Below, in pieces: positions 1 through 8,783 of a stretch of 64,000 nt of DNA. The stretch is from Butyricimonas synergistica DSM 23225 (lineage in GTDB: Bacteria > Bacteroidota > Bacteroidia > Bacteroidales > Marinifilaceae). The notes under the pieces are model-generated. The model worked only from the letters and a program-made list of their open reading frames with translations, did not search any database and was not told where the DNA came from. Where the stretch lies: positions 845,475-909,474 of the forward strand of contig NZ_KB903359.1 in assembly GCF_000379665.1 (NCBI RefSeq), read 5' to 3'. Position numbers and translations under genes: made by a program. The first letter of the stretch is position 1, and every line of letters starts with the position of its first letter.

Positions 1-478
1 GCCGTTTCAACCTATCGAGGGAGACGCACCACTCGTTTTTCAGGTGGTGCGCCTCGTCTAGAATAACGGTCTTCACCCCCAGCCGCTTCAGCTCGCGGGT
101 TATCGCCCGGGGGGAGGCGCCTTCCCCGTCGTCCAAGTTATTGCAAGCCGCGTGTAGTCCCTGGTAAGTGCACACGGTCATGAAGGCGGGCTTCCTGACA
201 TCGCACGATATCCACGCGGGGACGCGGTTGACCTGTAGGAATAACTCCCGGAAACGGTCGATCCATTGATCCCGGATAGCCAGCGACGGCGCCAGTATCA
301 AGGTCGGGCGGTTCAAGCGGAGCATGACTTCCAATCCCAGCACGGTTTTCCCCGAACCGGGGGGCGCCACGACGTGGAGCGAACCGTTGGACAAGTAGTT
401 ATCCAATTCCTTTAATACCCGGGACTGGTATTTCCTCCACTCGTATTTGAATTTGATTTCCGGCGGGAATTTCGTCAT
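1..478 (-). CDS. SF2 DEAD/DEAH-box helicase, N-terminal part (cut by window edge)
   Basis: Only the first 159 residues are in the window; the gene continues past position 1. The ATG lies at 478-476. A Walker A motif APPGSGKT (residues 38-45) and a DEAH box ILDEAHH (about 139-145) are 100 residues apart, as in the first RecA-like domain of superfamily 2 helicases. A typical TYQGLH segment lies between them. The protein should be an ATP-dependent DNA or RNA translocase; the second RecA domain and any accessory domain cannot be seen, so the subfamily is open. It is the last visible gene of the minus-strand run that begins with the SWIM gene, 43 bp after the acetyltransferase stop. Whether it belongs to that system or only shares its transcript is not decided by the sequence. 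Confidence 0.85.
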   Translation of the reverse strand, partial: MTKFPPEIKFKYEWRKYQSRVLKELDNYLSNGSLHVVAPPGSGKTVLGLEVMLRLNRPTLILAPSLAIRDQWIDRFRELFLQVNRVPAWISCDVRKPAFMTVCTYQGLHAACNNLDDGEGASPRAITRELKRLGVKTVILDEAHHLKNEWCVSLDRLKR

Positions 479-521
479 GATTTCCATATGCCGCGTCTGT
501 TAGTTTGCAAATATGTTACCG

Positions 522-1388
522 TTAGATTTGTCGTTTCAAGTAGATCATGTCGACGCAGGGACGACCGTTGTCGATGATGGGTTCGGGGTAATTGTCGGTG
601 AAGAAGTTTTTGACCACGTGATCCCGCTCGAAGCCGCAACGTTCGTAATACGCCACCCGCGAGTCGGAGGTTCCTACCCACAGGCAGTCGAAGTGTCCGC
701 GGTAGTGTTTCGCGAGCGAAGAGAGTATGTATGTCCCGTAGCCCTGCCCCTGGCAGGCGGGAGCCACGGCAAGGTTCTTGATTTCACCCCGGGCGTCGAC
801 GACCGCCTCGCCAATGACTTCGCCGTCCCGCTCGAGCACGAACATCTCGCTCGCCGAGAGGTAACGGCCGATCATTTCCTCGGAAGGGTCGGCATCCAGC
901 AAGAGTGGCAGGTAACGCTTCTTGTCGCCCGTGACTTTTACCAGCCGCAGGCGGGGATTCTTTAAACGCAGGTGCAGGAGCGGGTAAGGATCGCCGAAAC
1001 CGTCGACGGCGCTCCGGCTCGCGACCTCGAACCCCAAGCGGAGGTAGAAGCCTACCGCCTGTTCGTTCTGCTCGTTGACGGTGACGGTTTCGGCGTGGTA
1101 CTCGTCGACCGCCCACTCCACCAAGTCGCGCCCGATGCCCATGCCCCGGTAATCGGGATGCACGAATAGCATTTCGATGGAGGTGTCGTCCAACCCCAGG
1201 AACGCCACGACTTCGTCGCCCTCGTAATGCAGGAGGAGAGGCAGCGCGCGGCAATTCTCCCGCACGAAAGGACGGTAGAAGTCGATAGCCCCTTCTGCGA
1301 GGAAGTGGTGGGTAGCCCGCACGGAGGCTTCCCATATTTCGACGCAACGCTCGACGAGCGCGGCACTTTTCTTCGTTTGTTTCATCAT
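522..1388 (-). CDS. Tandem GNAT-domain acetyltransferase
   Basis: About 288 residues with two GNAT folds in one chain. The first (about residues 1-140) has an acetyl-CoA-binding segment HPDYRGMGIGRDLV. The second (about 145-288) has APACQGQGYGTYIL. Both carry the R/Q-x-x-G-x-G pattern of motif A, and both end in a typical FY.R.GF or YYERCGF strand. The role is N-acetylation of an amine, with unknown substrate. The start at 1388 is chosen because its ATG overlaps the TGA of the upstream VWA gene as ATGA, a coupling arrangement; an ATG at 1406 would add six residues and a longer overlap. It lies in the SWIM/MoxR/VWA operon. Self-acetylation regulation or modification of a partner are both possible, but neither is visible. 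Confidence 0.88.
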   Translation of the reverse strand: MMKQTKKSAALVERCVEIWEASVRATHHFLAEGAIDFYRPFVRENCRALPLLLHYEGDEVVAFLGLDDTSIEMLFVHPDYRGMGIGRDLVEWAVDEYHAETVTVNEQNEQAVGFYLRLGFEVASRSAVDGFGDPYPLLHLRLKNPRLRLVKVTGDKKRYLPLLLDADPSEEMIGRYLSASEMFVLERDGEVIGEAVVDARGEIKNLAVAPACQGQGYGTYILSSLAKHYRGHFDCLWVGTSDSRVAYYERCGFERDHVVKNFFTDNYPEPIIDNGRPCVDMIYLKRQI

Positions 1389-2506
1389 TTGTTTTTTGAT
1401 AACCATACGCTAATATCTTGTTTCGCGAGGGCGGTTGCCATCAAGTCCGGGAATTTATCCGGCGTGCAGGCAAAAGCCGGGACTCCCAGCTCGGCTAGGA
1501 ATTGGGCGTTCTCCTTGTCGTAGAAAGGCGCCCCGTCGTCGTTCAACGCCAGCAGCACGATAAGTTGCACGCCGCTCTGCACGAGGGCGACCATCTTCTC
1601 GCGCATTCCTTTCTCGTTGCCGCCCTCGTAAAGGTCGGTGACGAGCACCAGCACCGTGTCGGCGGGACGGGTTATGACGGTTTGGCAATAGCCTAAAGCC
1701 CGGTCGATGTCCGTGCCCCCGCCTAACTGTACACCGAACAACAAATCCACGGGGTCTTGCAGGTCGTCGGTCAGGTCGACAACCGAAGTGTCGAAGACCA
1801 CCATGCGGGTTTGCACGGAGGGAATGGAAGCCAGCACGGAACCGAATATGCCCGAGTAGACGACCGACGAGCCCATGGAACCGCTCTGGTCGAGGCAAAG
1901 GACAATGTCCTTCAGCGCCCGCCGTTTGCGCCCGTAGCCGACGCGCACTTCCGGGATAATGGTTTTGTATTCCGGCTGGTAGTTGCGCAGGTTTTTCTCG
2001 ATGGTGGTTTTCCAGTCGATCTCGTTGTAACGGGGGTTGCGCCGCCTGCTGGAGCGATTCAACGCCCCGGCTACCGCCTGTTGCATGGGCGCGGAGAGTT
2101 TCTTCATCAGTTCGTCCACCACTTTGCGCACGACTTCGCGGGCGATCGCCTTGTTCTTTTCCGGGATAACCCGGCTCAAGGACATCAACGTCGCCACCAG
2201 GTGCACGTCGGGGACGATTGACTGGAGCATTTCTTTCTCGGTGAGCAAAGAGGTGAGGTTTAAGCGTTTTATGGCGTCTTTCTGGATCACCTGTACCACC
2301 GATCGCGGGAAGAATTCCCGAATATCACCCAGCCAACGGCTTACTTTGGGAGCCGAACCTCCCAGCCCGCCCCGCCGGTCACTGTCGTACAAGGCACGCA
2401 AAGCGTCGTCGACACGGGATTCCTCGGGAGTTAACGTTATCCCCGTGCCGTCCGCCTCATCGCCCCCGAGTATCAACCGCCATCTCTTTAAAAGAGCTTC
2501 ATGCAT
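1385..2506 (-). CDS. VWA-domain protein of the MoxR/VWA operon
   Basis: 373 residues. The C-terminal half (from about residue 195) is a von Willebrand factor A domain with an intact MIDAS: DQSGS (D206, S208, S210), T265 in GGGTDID, and D291 in LVTDLYEG. The N-terminal 190 residues are mostly helical and basic, with an RSSRRR patch near residue 151. There is no signal peptide or membrane segment, so the protein is cytoplasmic. VWA proteins beside MoxR ATPases are known adaptors or effectors for metal-dependent protein remodelling, as in CoxE, BchD and RavA-ViaA. The DUF5682 gene ends 30 bp upstream, and the stop overlaps the next start by 4 bp, which indicates one operon. Which protein it remodels cannot be told. 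Confidence 0.93.
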   Translation of the reverse strand: MHEALLKRWRLILGGDEADGTGITLTPEESRVDDALRALYDSDRRGGLGGSAPKVSRWLGDIREFFPRSVVQVIQKDAIKRLNLTSLLTEKEMLQSIVPDVHLVATLMSLSRVIPEKNKAIAREVVRKVVDELMKKLSAPMQQAVAGALNRSSRRRNPRYNEIDWKTTIEKNLRNYQPEYKTIIPEVRVGYGRKRRALKDIVLCLDQSGSMGSSVVYSGIFGSVLASIPSVQTRMVVFDTSVVDLTDDLQDPVDLLFGVQLGGGTDIDRALGYCQTVITRPADTVLVLVTDLYEGGNEKGMREKMVALVQSGVQLIVLLALNDDGAPFYDKENAQFLAELGVPAFACTPDKFPDLMATALAKQDISVWLSKNK

Positions 2507-2536
2507 AAATGTCTGTTTTAATCATTGAATATATCG

Positions 2537-4825
2537 TTATTTTATTCCCACGAGTTGCCAAATTAAAGGAATGACTTTCCGGGCATCTTCCGCGTTGAAA
2601 GCCTCGCTCCCGGCGTGCAGGCGTTTCACGCCGGAGGTTCCCTTGGCTTTCTCGCCCAGTTTCCGCCGTTCCGGCACGCTGTACTCGCTGAAGGTGCGCC
2701 TTAATATGGGCAGGAGTTCTAGGAAGGTGCCGTCGTCGAGAGAAGCCAGCCAACCGTTCACGAGTTCCCACAATTGTTCGTCCAGGAGAAGGATGGTTCC
2801 CGATGATTTCAGGAATCCCTCGAACCAGAAAGCCGTTTCGGAGGCGGCGTTGCCGCGGGAAGTGTAATATTGCAGGGTTTGAGCGGTTTCCTCGTGCCCG
2901 AGTATATTCTTGTCGCGCAGCAGACGGGTGGCATAGCCCGATAACAGGGGATGGGTGCCGCGGGACTCACGCACTTTCCGCACGAGTTCCGTCCACATGG
3001 AGATTAGTTCCGGCTGGTTTGCCGTTGCCACGGCGTAATCGACCGCGATAAACTTCTCCATCAGGTCGGCTGCCGCGTCCTCGTCGATATTGGCACACGC
3101 CAACACTCCCCCCGCCAGTACGCGCGCCATCATGGTGTAAAGCATATCGTTGACTTTCGCGTAGTCGAGGTTCCGCACGCTGCCGTAACGCACCACGGTT
3201 ACCAAGCCGGGGATGGCTTTCATCATTTCCAACACGTCGGTCGTGGAGGCGGCGAGGGCATCCAGACGCCGCGTCATTTGCTCCACCAAGCCGGGCAAGT
3301 CGGCAGGAATTACCTGTTGCAATAAATCGACGAGCGCGGAGATGGAGGGTATATCTTCGGCCTGACGCACGTTGTAGGCAACGACCGCTTCCGCCAAGGT
3401 ATTTCCCCAAACGGCTTTCTCGATGATAGAGAGCGTCTGTTCCGGCTCGTAGTACACGGACCAGGACTCTTTGAAAGTTCCCTTCCCGTCGCTTCCCAAG
3501 GGGCGTGCCAGGCGTATCCCGAGCAAGTTCAAACGATGGAAAACGATACTCCGTTCCAAGTCGTTCGGCTTGCGCAAGTCCAAGTTGTATTCCTTTATCC
3601 CGGTGGTTAAGGGCAAACGTAAACGCTTCAACAGTTTCTCCACGTCCACGAGCAAGGGCACTTTGGGGACATCGCCGGGGACGGCTCCCATGCGGTCGCT
3701 GATGACCAGTGCCTCCCGGATGATTTGCAGGACGACGGGGTCGCCGAAGCCCATCACCGTGGTGACGGCATCGTTGTATTCCTCGAGCGAGGGGCGGGAT
3801 AATCCCCGCAGGGCCGCCGTCACTTGTGCCAAGCGTACCGTTTCGATCACGTGTGCCACGGATATGTCCATTCCCCGGGCACGGAATAGGGCTGCCACTT
3901 TACTCATCCAGCGGGTACCGTCGTCATCGGGGTAATCCCACACGTGGTCGTACCATCCCGGGGAGATGATTCCCGCCCCGTAGCCGCTGCGGTAGGACAA
4001 ACGGTCGTAAGTCCACGGTATCCACGTGCATTCGACCTTTACTTTGGGCAAGCCTTTCAATAGTTCGTTATCTTCTTTTCGCGCGGGCATTTTCTCCAAC
4101 CCGGGCACGTGCCAAGCCCCGCAGATGACGGCGATACGTTGGCAGCCTTCTTTTTGTGCCGCCCGGATCATCTTCCGCATCCAGGCTTCGCGCAGGGAGG
4201 TTTCCCGGTCGATCGCGGGGTATGCCTCCCGCAAGGCGGTGACGGCTTCGCGCACGGCAAGGAATATTTCTTCGTTGTTCCGGCGATTCTCGAAGTTCAT
4301 TTCCCACCAAAGTTCCGGGTCGTCGTACCCTGCCGCTTTCGCGAGAGCGGCGAAAGGATCGACGTGCACCGGTTCCGGCGGCACGGGTGAGGCTTCCGCC
4401 TCCGGTTGGTTTCCCGGGGCGGATGGCATCCCCTCTTCTTCCGTGTCGTGCGCCTCTTCGCTAGCTTTTTGCAGCTCCGCTTGTTCTTCCCGCTCTTTCC
4501 ATAACGCCAAATGATGTACCAGCGGCAAGTCGAAGAAACGGAGCGGTATCCCCCGCTTCACGGCATAACACATCGCCTGCCACTCCGGGGAGAACCCGGC
4601 GAAAGGATAGAAAACCGCCCGCTTGGGTTCGTCGGGCTGGTAAGCGAGCAAAGCCACGGGGGGCTTCATTTGCTCGTGAAGTACGCCCGGCAGCAAGGGT
4701 TCTGCCTCGGGCGGTCCCTCCAATAATATCATATCCGGTTCCAGTTCTTCCAAGTAGGCTTTCACGTTTTTAGCCGAACCGGGACCGTGATGTCGTATAC
4801 CTAAAAAATGTATTCCGTCTGACAT
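2537..4825 (-). CDS. DUF5682 family protein, TraB/TIKI-like N-terminal motifs
   Basis: 762 residues, without signal peptide or membrane segment. I recognise it as the DUF5682 family by its opening GIRHHGPGSA (residues 9-18), then ILLEGPPEAEPL (about 34-45) and VICGAWHVPG (233-242). These three blocks follow the same order as the GTxH, ELD and GxGHxxG blocks of the TraB/PrgY/TIKI and EreA/ChaN-like superfamily, so a metal-dependent hydrolase-like fold is plausible (inference). Residues about 110-155 are acidic and low complexity, a likely linker. The rest, rich in leucine and helices, has no motif I can name. The gene sits between MoxR (17 bp upstream) and VWA (30 bp downstream), as in other operons of this kind. 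Function is undescribed. Confidence 0.88.
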   Translation of the reverse strand: MSDGIHFLGIRHHGPGSAKNVKAYLEELEPDMILLEGPPEAEPLLPGVLHEQMKPPVALLAYQPDEPKRAVFYPFAGFSPEWQAMCYAVKRGIPLRFFDLPLVHHLALWKEREEQAELQKASEEAHDTEEEGMPSAPGNQPEAEASPVPPEPVHVDPFAALAKAAGYDDPELWWEMNFENRRNNEEIFLAVREAVTALREAYPAIDRETSLREAWMRKMIRAAQKEGCQRIAVICGAWHVPGLEKMPARKEDNELLKGLPKVKVECTWIPWTYDRLSYRSGYGAGIISPGWYDHVWDYPDDDGTRWMSKVAALFRARGMDISVAHVIETVRLAQVTAALRGLSRPSLEEYNDAVTTVMGFGDPVVLQIIREALVISDRMGAVPGDVPKVPLLVDVEKLLKRLRLPLTTGIKEYNLDLRKPNDLERSIVFHRLNLLGIRLARPLGSDGKGTFKESWSVYYEPEQTLSIIEKAVWGNTLAEAVVAYNVRQAEDIPSISALVDLLQQVIPADLPGLVEQMTRRLDALAASTTDVLEMMKAIPGLVTVVRYGSVRNLDYAKVNDMLYTMMARVLAGGVLACANIDEDAAADLMEKFIAVDYAVATANQPELISMWTELVRKVRESRGTHPLLSGYATRLLRDKNILGHEETAQTLQYYTSRGNAASETAFWFEGFLKSSGTILLLDEQLWELVNGWLASLDDGTFLELLPILRRTFSEYSVPERRKLGEKAKGTSGVKRLHAGSEAFNAEDARKVIPLIWQLVGIK

Positions 4826-4841
4826 GGCATGAACTATTCTG

Positions 4842-5921
4842 TTATAGCATTTCGCGGGACGCGCGATAGATGTCCTTCCACCCGTCGCGTCCTTTCACGA
4901 CGGTTTCGAGGTATTCCTGCCAGACGACGCGGTCTTGCACGGGGTCTTTGACGACAGCACCGATGATACCGGACACGAGGTCGACGGCATTCAGGCGCCC
5001 GTCGCCGAAATACCCGGACATGGCAAGCCCGTTATTCACGACGGATATGGCTTCGGCGGTGCTCAAGGTTCCGGAAGGGGTTTTCAGTTTCGTTTTCCCG
5101 TCCTCGGTTGCCCCACCCCGCAATTCGCGGAAGATGGTTACCACGCGGCGAATCTCTTCCAGTGCCGGTTTCTCGGCAGGGATGTCCATCACGGTGGAGA
5201 ATCCTTCCACGCGGCGGCGCACGATGTCGATTTCTTCCTCGATGGTGTCGGGCAAAGGCAGGATCACGGTGTTGAAACGACGCTTCAAGGCACTCGAGAG
5301 TTCGTTGACTCCTTTATCCCTATTGTTGGCGGTAGCGATCACGTTGAAGCCCCGGATAGCCTGTATCTCCTTATCCAGTTCGGGAACGGGGAGGGTTTTC
5401 TCGGAGAGGATGGTGATTAACGTGTCCTGCACGTCCGAACCCACGCGGGTCAATTCCTCGATACGAGCCAGCTTGCCGTCCCGCATCGCCCGCATCACGG
5501 GAGTCTGCACTAAAGCCCCCTCGCTGGGTCCTTCCGCCAATAACTTGGCATAGTTCCAACCGTAGCGGATAGCTTCCTCGCCCGTTCCGGCTGTTCCCTG
5601 CACGATCAGCGTGGAATCACCGGATATGGCTGCCGCCAAATGTTCGCTTACCCAGCTCTTTGCCGTTCCCGGCAGACCGTATAACAATAAAGCCCGATCG
5701 GTGACCAAGGTTGCCACGGCGATCTCGATCAGCCGACGGTTCCCGATATATTTTGGACTAATTTGAAAACCATTCTTTAGTGTTCCCCCCATCAGATAGG
5801 TCACGACCGATTGCGGGGATAGTTGCCAGTTCTCCGGAACCTTGTTGGTTTCGTTTTTCTTTAACTCGTGCAGTTCTTCCTCGAACTGTTGCTCCGCGTG
5901 TTGTCTTAGTAATAAACCCAT
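4842..5921 (-). CDS. MoxR-type AAA+ ATPase
   Basis: 359 residues. Walker A is GLPGTAKS (82-89). The Walker B region reads ARIEELTRV (152-160), with Glu where most MoxR proteins have Asp-Glu. Sensor 1 is IATANNRDKG (195-204), and an arginine-finger segment is ALKRRFN (211-217). The C-terminal part is the helical lid. A charged, coiled-coil-like stretch (about 8-28) precedes the AAA core. MoxR ATPases act with VWA partners as chaperones that remodel or activate client proteins, often by metal insertion; here the partner is the VWA gene two positions downstream. It is in the cytoplasm. The gene lies 30 bp after the DUF5691 stop and 17 bp before DUF5682. Confidence 0.94.
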   Translation of the reverse strand: MGLLLRQHAEQQFEEELHELKKNETNKVPENWQLSPQSVVTYLMGGTLKNGFQISPKYIGNRRLIEIAVATLVTDRALLLYGLPGTAKSWVSEHLAAAISGDSTLIVQGTAGTGEEAIRYGWNYAKLLAEGPSEGALVQTPVMRAMRDGKLARIEELTRVGSDVQDTLITILSEKTLPVPELDKEIQAIRGFNVIATANNRDKGVNELSSALKRRFNTVILPLPDTIEEEIDIVRRRVEGFSTVMDIPAEKPALEEIRRVVTIFRELRGGATEDGKTKLKTPSGTLSTAEAISVVNNGLAMSGYFGDGRLNAVDLVSGIIGAVVKDPVQDRVVWQEYLETVVKGRDGWKDIYRASREML

Positions 5922-5951
5922 ATTGTAAGTTGTTTAATTTAAAGACGGTAT

Positions 5952-7436
5952 TTACACATCCGCTGTAAATCCTTCTTGTATATCCTTTTTTATTTGTATT
6001 AATTGCTGCATACGCACGGTGAATTCCCAATGGCTTCCGCTATTCTCTTTTGCTGCTCCTAGTTCCCCGATATAGCCAAGCAGCGATACCGGAAGGCGTA
6101 ATGCCAGTTGCTCGCAGGTGGGGCGGTCGTAATAACAATAGGTCATGCTGTAAATCATTTTCAGAACGCCGCGGGAGAAGTTCTCGCCCCATTCCTCATC
6201 GTTGTCGTCCAGCCATTGCATCACGTAGAAGTTTTGTTGCGCTTTCCCTTCCAGGTTCAATTCCTCCCGCTGCCCGACGGATAGCATGGGCACAAGGGGG
6301 AGCAATTCCGGGTGTTGCAATACCCGCTCGCCTTTCAGCCAGTAGTACGCCCATTGGCGGTCGTTGAAGTTGAAAATGGCGTTTTCTAAATGAATATACT
6401 TGGAAAAAGGCGGGGATTTACGCATGCGCCGCGCCGCCGTTTCAAGGTCGCATTCCAAGATTTCACTCCAGAAGGACAAGGGTACGCACTCTGCCATTTG
6501 TCTTAATATGTAATCGCTGTCGCTCTCTCCTTTATTGCTACTGACCTCGTTGATACCCGCTTTTTTGAACTCGTCCGAGTAAGCCACGGGGTCGACAGAC
6601 CAACCGAGCAGGCGGCGATAGTGCAAGTGCTGCTTTAATGTCCGGGCGTATAATCCGACGATAGCGGAATCGGGTATCCTCCGCAACAGGTCGAGGGCGG
6701 TATCCCTTACCGTGCTGCTACGATCGCCGGCACGCACGCTTTCCAAGAATTCTTCGTCCGATTTGGACAAACCGGTCTTCAAACACTCCAGCAATTCCGC
6801 CCGATGTTGTGCCGGCTCGTTCTTCCATTCCGTGCGCAAGAGTTCGATCCCCCGGGGAGGATCGCTTTCCCTTACCCGGGACAGGATGCTTTTCCGGTCG
6901 GCGTGTGTTGCCGTTTCCCAATCCTCGTTTCCTTCTTCCTGCATGGGCGGGTAGTTCATCAAGGGCAGCAACCACCGTCCCCGGTTGCCGATCAGGGAAG
7001 CCAACAGGCGTTTCTCGCACTTTGCCGTCTGGCTACCTGGCAAGAATGCCCTTTCCAACACGTCCAGCAGGTATTCCGCGGGGATCAAATAGCCCCGTTC
7101 CGCGGCCGTCTTGTACCACAAGAGTAGCATATGCACATACTTTTCGCCTAACAGCATTCCCAATAATGCCGCCGCTTTTTTCCCGGGGTAAGGCATCGTT
7201 TCCGGCTCCGCGACCGTGACCGGAATGGGGTCTTTCAAGTTCAAAGGTTCTAACCCGGAACGGTAATAAGCGAAGAAGGCTGCCGCTATCTTGTAAAAGA
7301 GGTCCTCCCCGTCCGCCGCGGTTTCCTTTATTTTCGACAAGGTATCGCCCAAGTCTTCCGGCAGGTCCTCGGCGGATAGTTCCCGGTTAGCCGTCCCCAG
7401 CAGGGCTGTATTGATTACGTTATCCGTTATGCTCAT
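5952..7436 (-). CDS. DUF5691 family helical-repeat protein
   Basis: 494 residues with no signal peptide or membrane segment. I assign it to DUF5691 from its opening (NTALLGTANREL, residues 9-20) and its fixed place between the SWIM gene and the MoxR ATPase. It is built almost wholly of amphipathic helices with Leu/Trp/Arg-rich turns (for example GRWLLPLMNYPP near 153-164), which suggests an alpha-solenoid scaffold. No catalytic motif is evident. Its start overlaps the end of the SWIM gene by 17 bp, so translation is probably coupled and the two products may bind each other. Function is unknown; scaffold or adaptor between the zinc-finger protein and the ATPase is a guess from context. Confidence 0.85.
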   Translation of the reverse strand: MSITDNVINTALLGTANRELSAEDLPEDLGDTLSKIKETAADGEDLFYKIAAAFFAYYRSGLEPLNLKDPIPVTVAEPETMPYPGKKAAALLGMLLGEKYVHMLLLWYKTAAERGYLIPAEYLLDVLERAFLPGSQTAKCEKRLLASLIGNRGRWLLPLMNYPPMQEEGNEDWETATHADRKSILSRVRESDPPRGIELLRTEWKNEPAQHRAELLECLKTGLSKSDEEFLESVRAGDRSSTVRDTALDLLRRIPDSAIVGLYARTLKQHLHYRRLLGWSVDPVAYSDEFKKAGINEVSSNKGESDSDYILRQMAECVPLSFWSEILECDLETAARRMRKSPPFSKYIHLENAIFNFNDRQWAYYWLKGERVLQHPELLPLVPMLSVGQREELNLEGKAQQNFYVMQWLDDNDEEWGENFSRGVLKMIYSMTYCYYDRPTCEQLALRLPVSLLGYIGELGAAKENSGSHWEFTVRMQQLIQIKKDIQEGFTADV

Positions 7437-8754
7437 TGTTCAACGTGTAATATTTATCATCTATCCATAATGACAAGGCTCTCCACACGCGTTCTCCCGC
7501 CATGAAGAAGCCCGTGAATTCCCGACCGCCGGTCACGGCGAGCCCTTTCAGACGGGCGGATTCTCCCGCGCCCAACGCCACGAAACGCCAGTCCCTGTCC
7601 CGCAACCAAAACTGCCCCTCGTGTACCGCGAAACGCACCCCGCTCACGATGACCGGCACTTCGTGGAGAAAAGGGTTTACCGTGAGTTTCTCCCGAAAAT
7701 ACCGCATCGCTTCCGACAAGCCCGCGTATCCCGCACTCCCGTCCGTCACCGGGAATATTTCCCCCGGTCCCCGCTGCTCGCGCACCAAGACCCGGGTCGG
7801 GTCGATCCCCCGGTAAAAGGTTAAGTCTGCCCGGACGACGTTGCCGGGCATAAAGGCGATCTCCGGCAATGCCCCCGCCATGATAAACTGCAAGAATAGG
7901 GCGTATTTCTTACTTTGTCGCCCGTACAACCAATTGTACTCGACGGTCAGGCGGTCTTGTTGTAAAGACTCCGTACCTACCACGTACCAGTCATCGGTCA
8001 CCGTCTGACCTTTCGCGAGTACTTCCTCCTTCGATTGGGGGTATCCCACGAGGGTACGAATCTCATCCTGCCATTCCCCGGGCAGTCGGCCCAGGTGTTT
8101 ATAACTTTCCGCCACGAGATAGGCTTTGCTTAATAAGGCGGTCAACAGGTATTTCCAGTCTTCCCCGAAATAGTTGATTTCCTGCAACTGACGCATCATG
8201 CCCGCCAATCCCGGAGCCTGCGCGTCCACCATACGTTTCGCGATTCCCTCGAACAGCTCCCGCGCCCGTTCCGGTACGTTCAACAAACCGTTACGCGCTA
8301 GATCCCTGAGCCAGCCTTGTAAGTCCTCGGCTCCTCCCAGCACCTTTCGATGTCGTGCTTCCAGGCGTTTCGCCTGAGCCTCGGCATCTACCGGTTTGTC
8401 GCTTTTCTCTTTCTTTTCCGCCGCTTTATTCACCCGTTTATCCAACCACTCGACGACCCACGCGGGTTCTTCCCCGGTAGAAAACAGGTCCGGTTGTGAC
8501 GCGTATAGAAATAGTAATCCCAAACTATGTTTACAAGGAAATTTACGACTCGGGCAAGAACATTTGAAAGCTATATTCTGCAAATCCACCTGTGTCTGGT
8601 AAGGATTCGCCCCGCTTCCCTGGCAATGTCCCCACAATGCCCGTCCGCTAGCCCCCCGCAATACCCATTTCGCCGCCGAGGCCAAGCCCTTCCCGGCTTT
8701 CACGGATGCCGCATCAGGAGCTAACTTAATAATCTGCTCTTCTGATAATTGCAT
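7420..8754 (-). CDS. SWIM zinc-finger protein, first gene of the MoxR/VWA operon
   Basis: 444 residues. A SWIM finger CxCx6CxH is complete: C65, C67, C74, H76 (CSCPSRKFPCKH). SWIM domains bind zinc and mediate DNA or protein contacts. A charged linker follows (about 100-135, rich in Lys and Glu), then a helical middle and a beta-rich C-terminal half that I cannot assign. It begins about 24 bases after the predicted transcription start and leads the operon that contains DUF5691, MoxR, DUF5682, VWA, GNAT and helicase genes. The order SWIM-DUF5691-MoxR-DUF5682-VWA is known from several bacterial phyla but has no established function. DNA or nucleoprotein recognition by this subunit would be a reasonable first hypothesis. 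Confidence 0.92.
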   Translation of the reverse strand: MQLSEEQIIKLAPDAASVKAGKGLASAAKWVLRGASGRALWGHCQGSGANPYQTQVDLQNIAFKCSCPSRKFPCKHSLGLLFLYASQPDLFSTGEEPAWVVEWLDKRVNKAAEKKEKSDKPVDAEAQAKRLEARHRKVLGGAEDLQGWLRDLARNGLLNVPERARELFEGIAKRMVDAQAPGLAGMMRQLQEINYFGEDWKYLLTALLSKAYLVAESYKHLGRLPGEWQDEIRTLVGYPQSKEEVLAKGQTVTDDWYVVGTESLQQDRLTVEYNWLYGRQSKKYALFLQFIMAGALPEIAFMPGNVVRADLTFYRGIDPTRVLVREQRGPGEIFPVTDGSAGYAGLSEAMRYFREKLTVNPFLHEVPVIVSGVRFAVHEGQFWLRDRDWRFVALGAGESARLKGLAVTGGREFTGFFMAGERVWRALSLWIDDKYYTLNNEHNG

Positions 8755-8783
8755 GTATCCACATTTTCAATATTCAATGTCGG

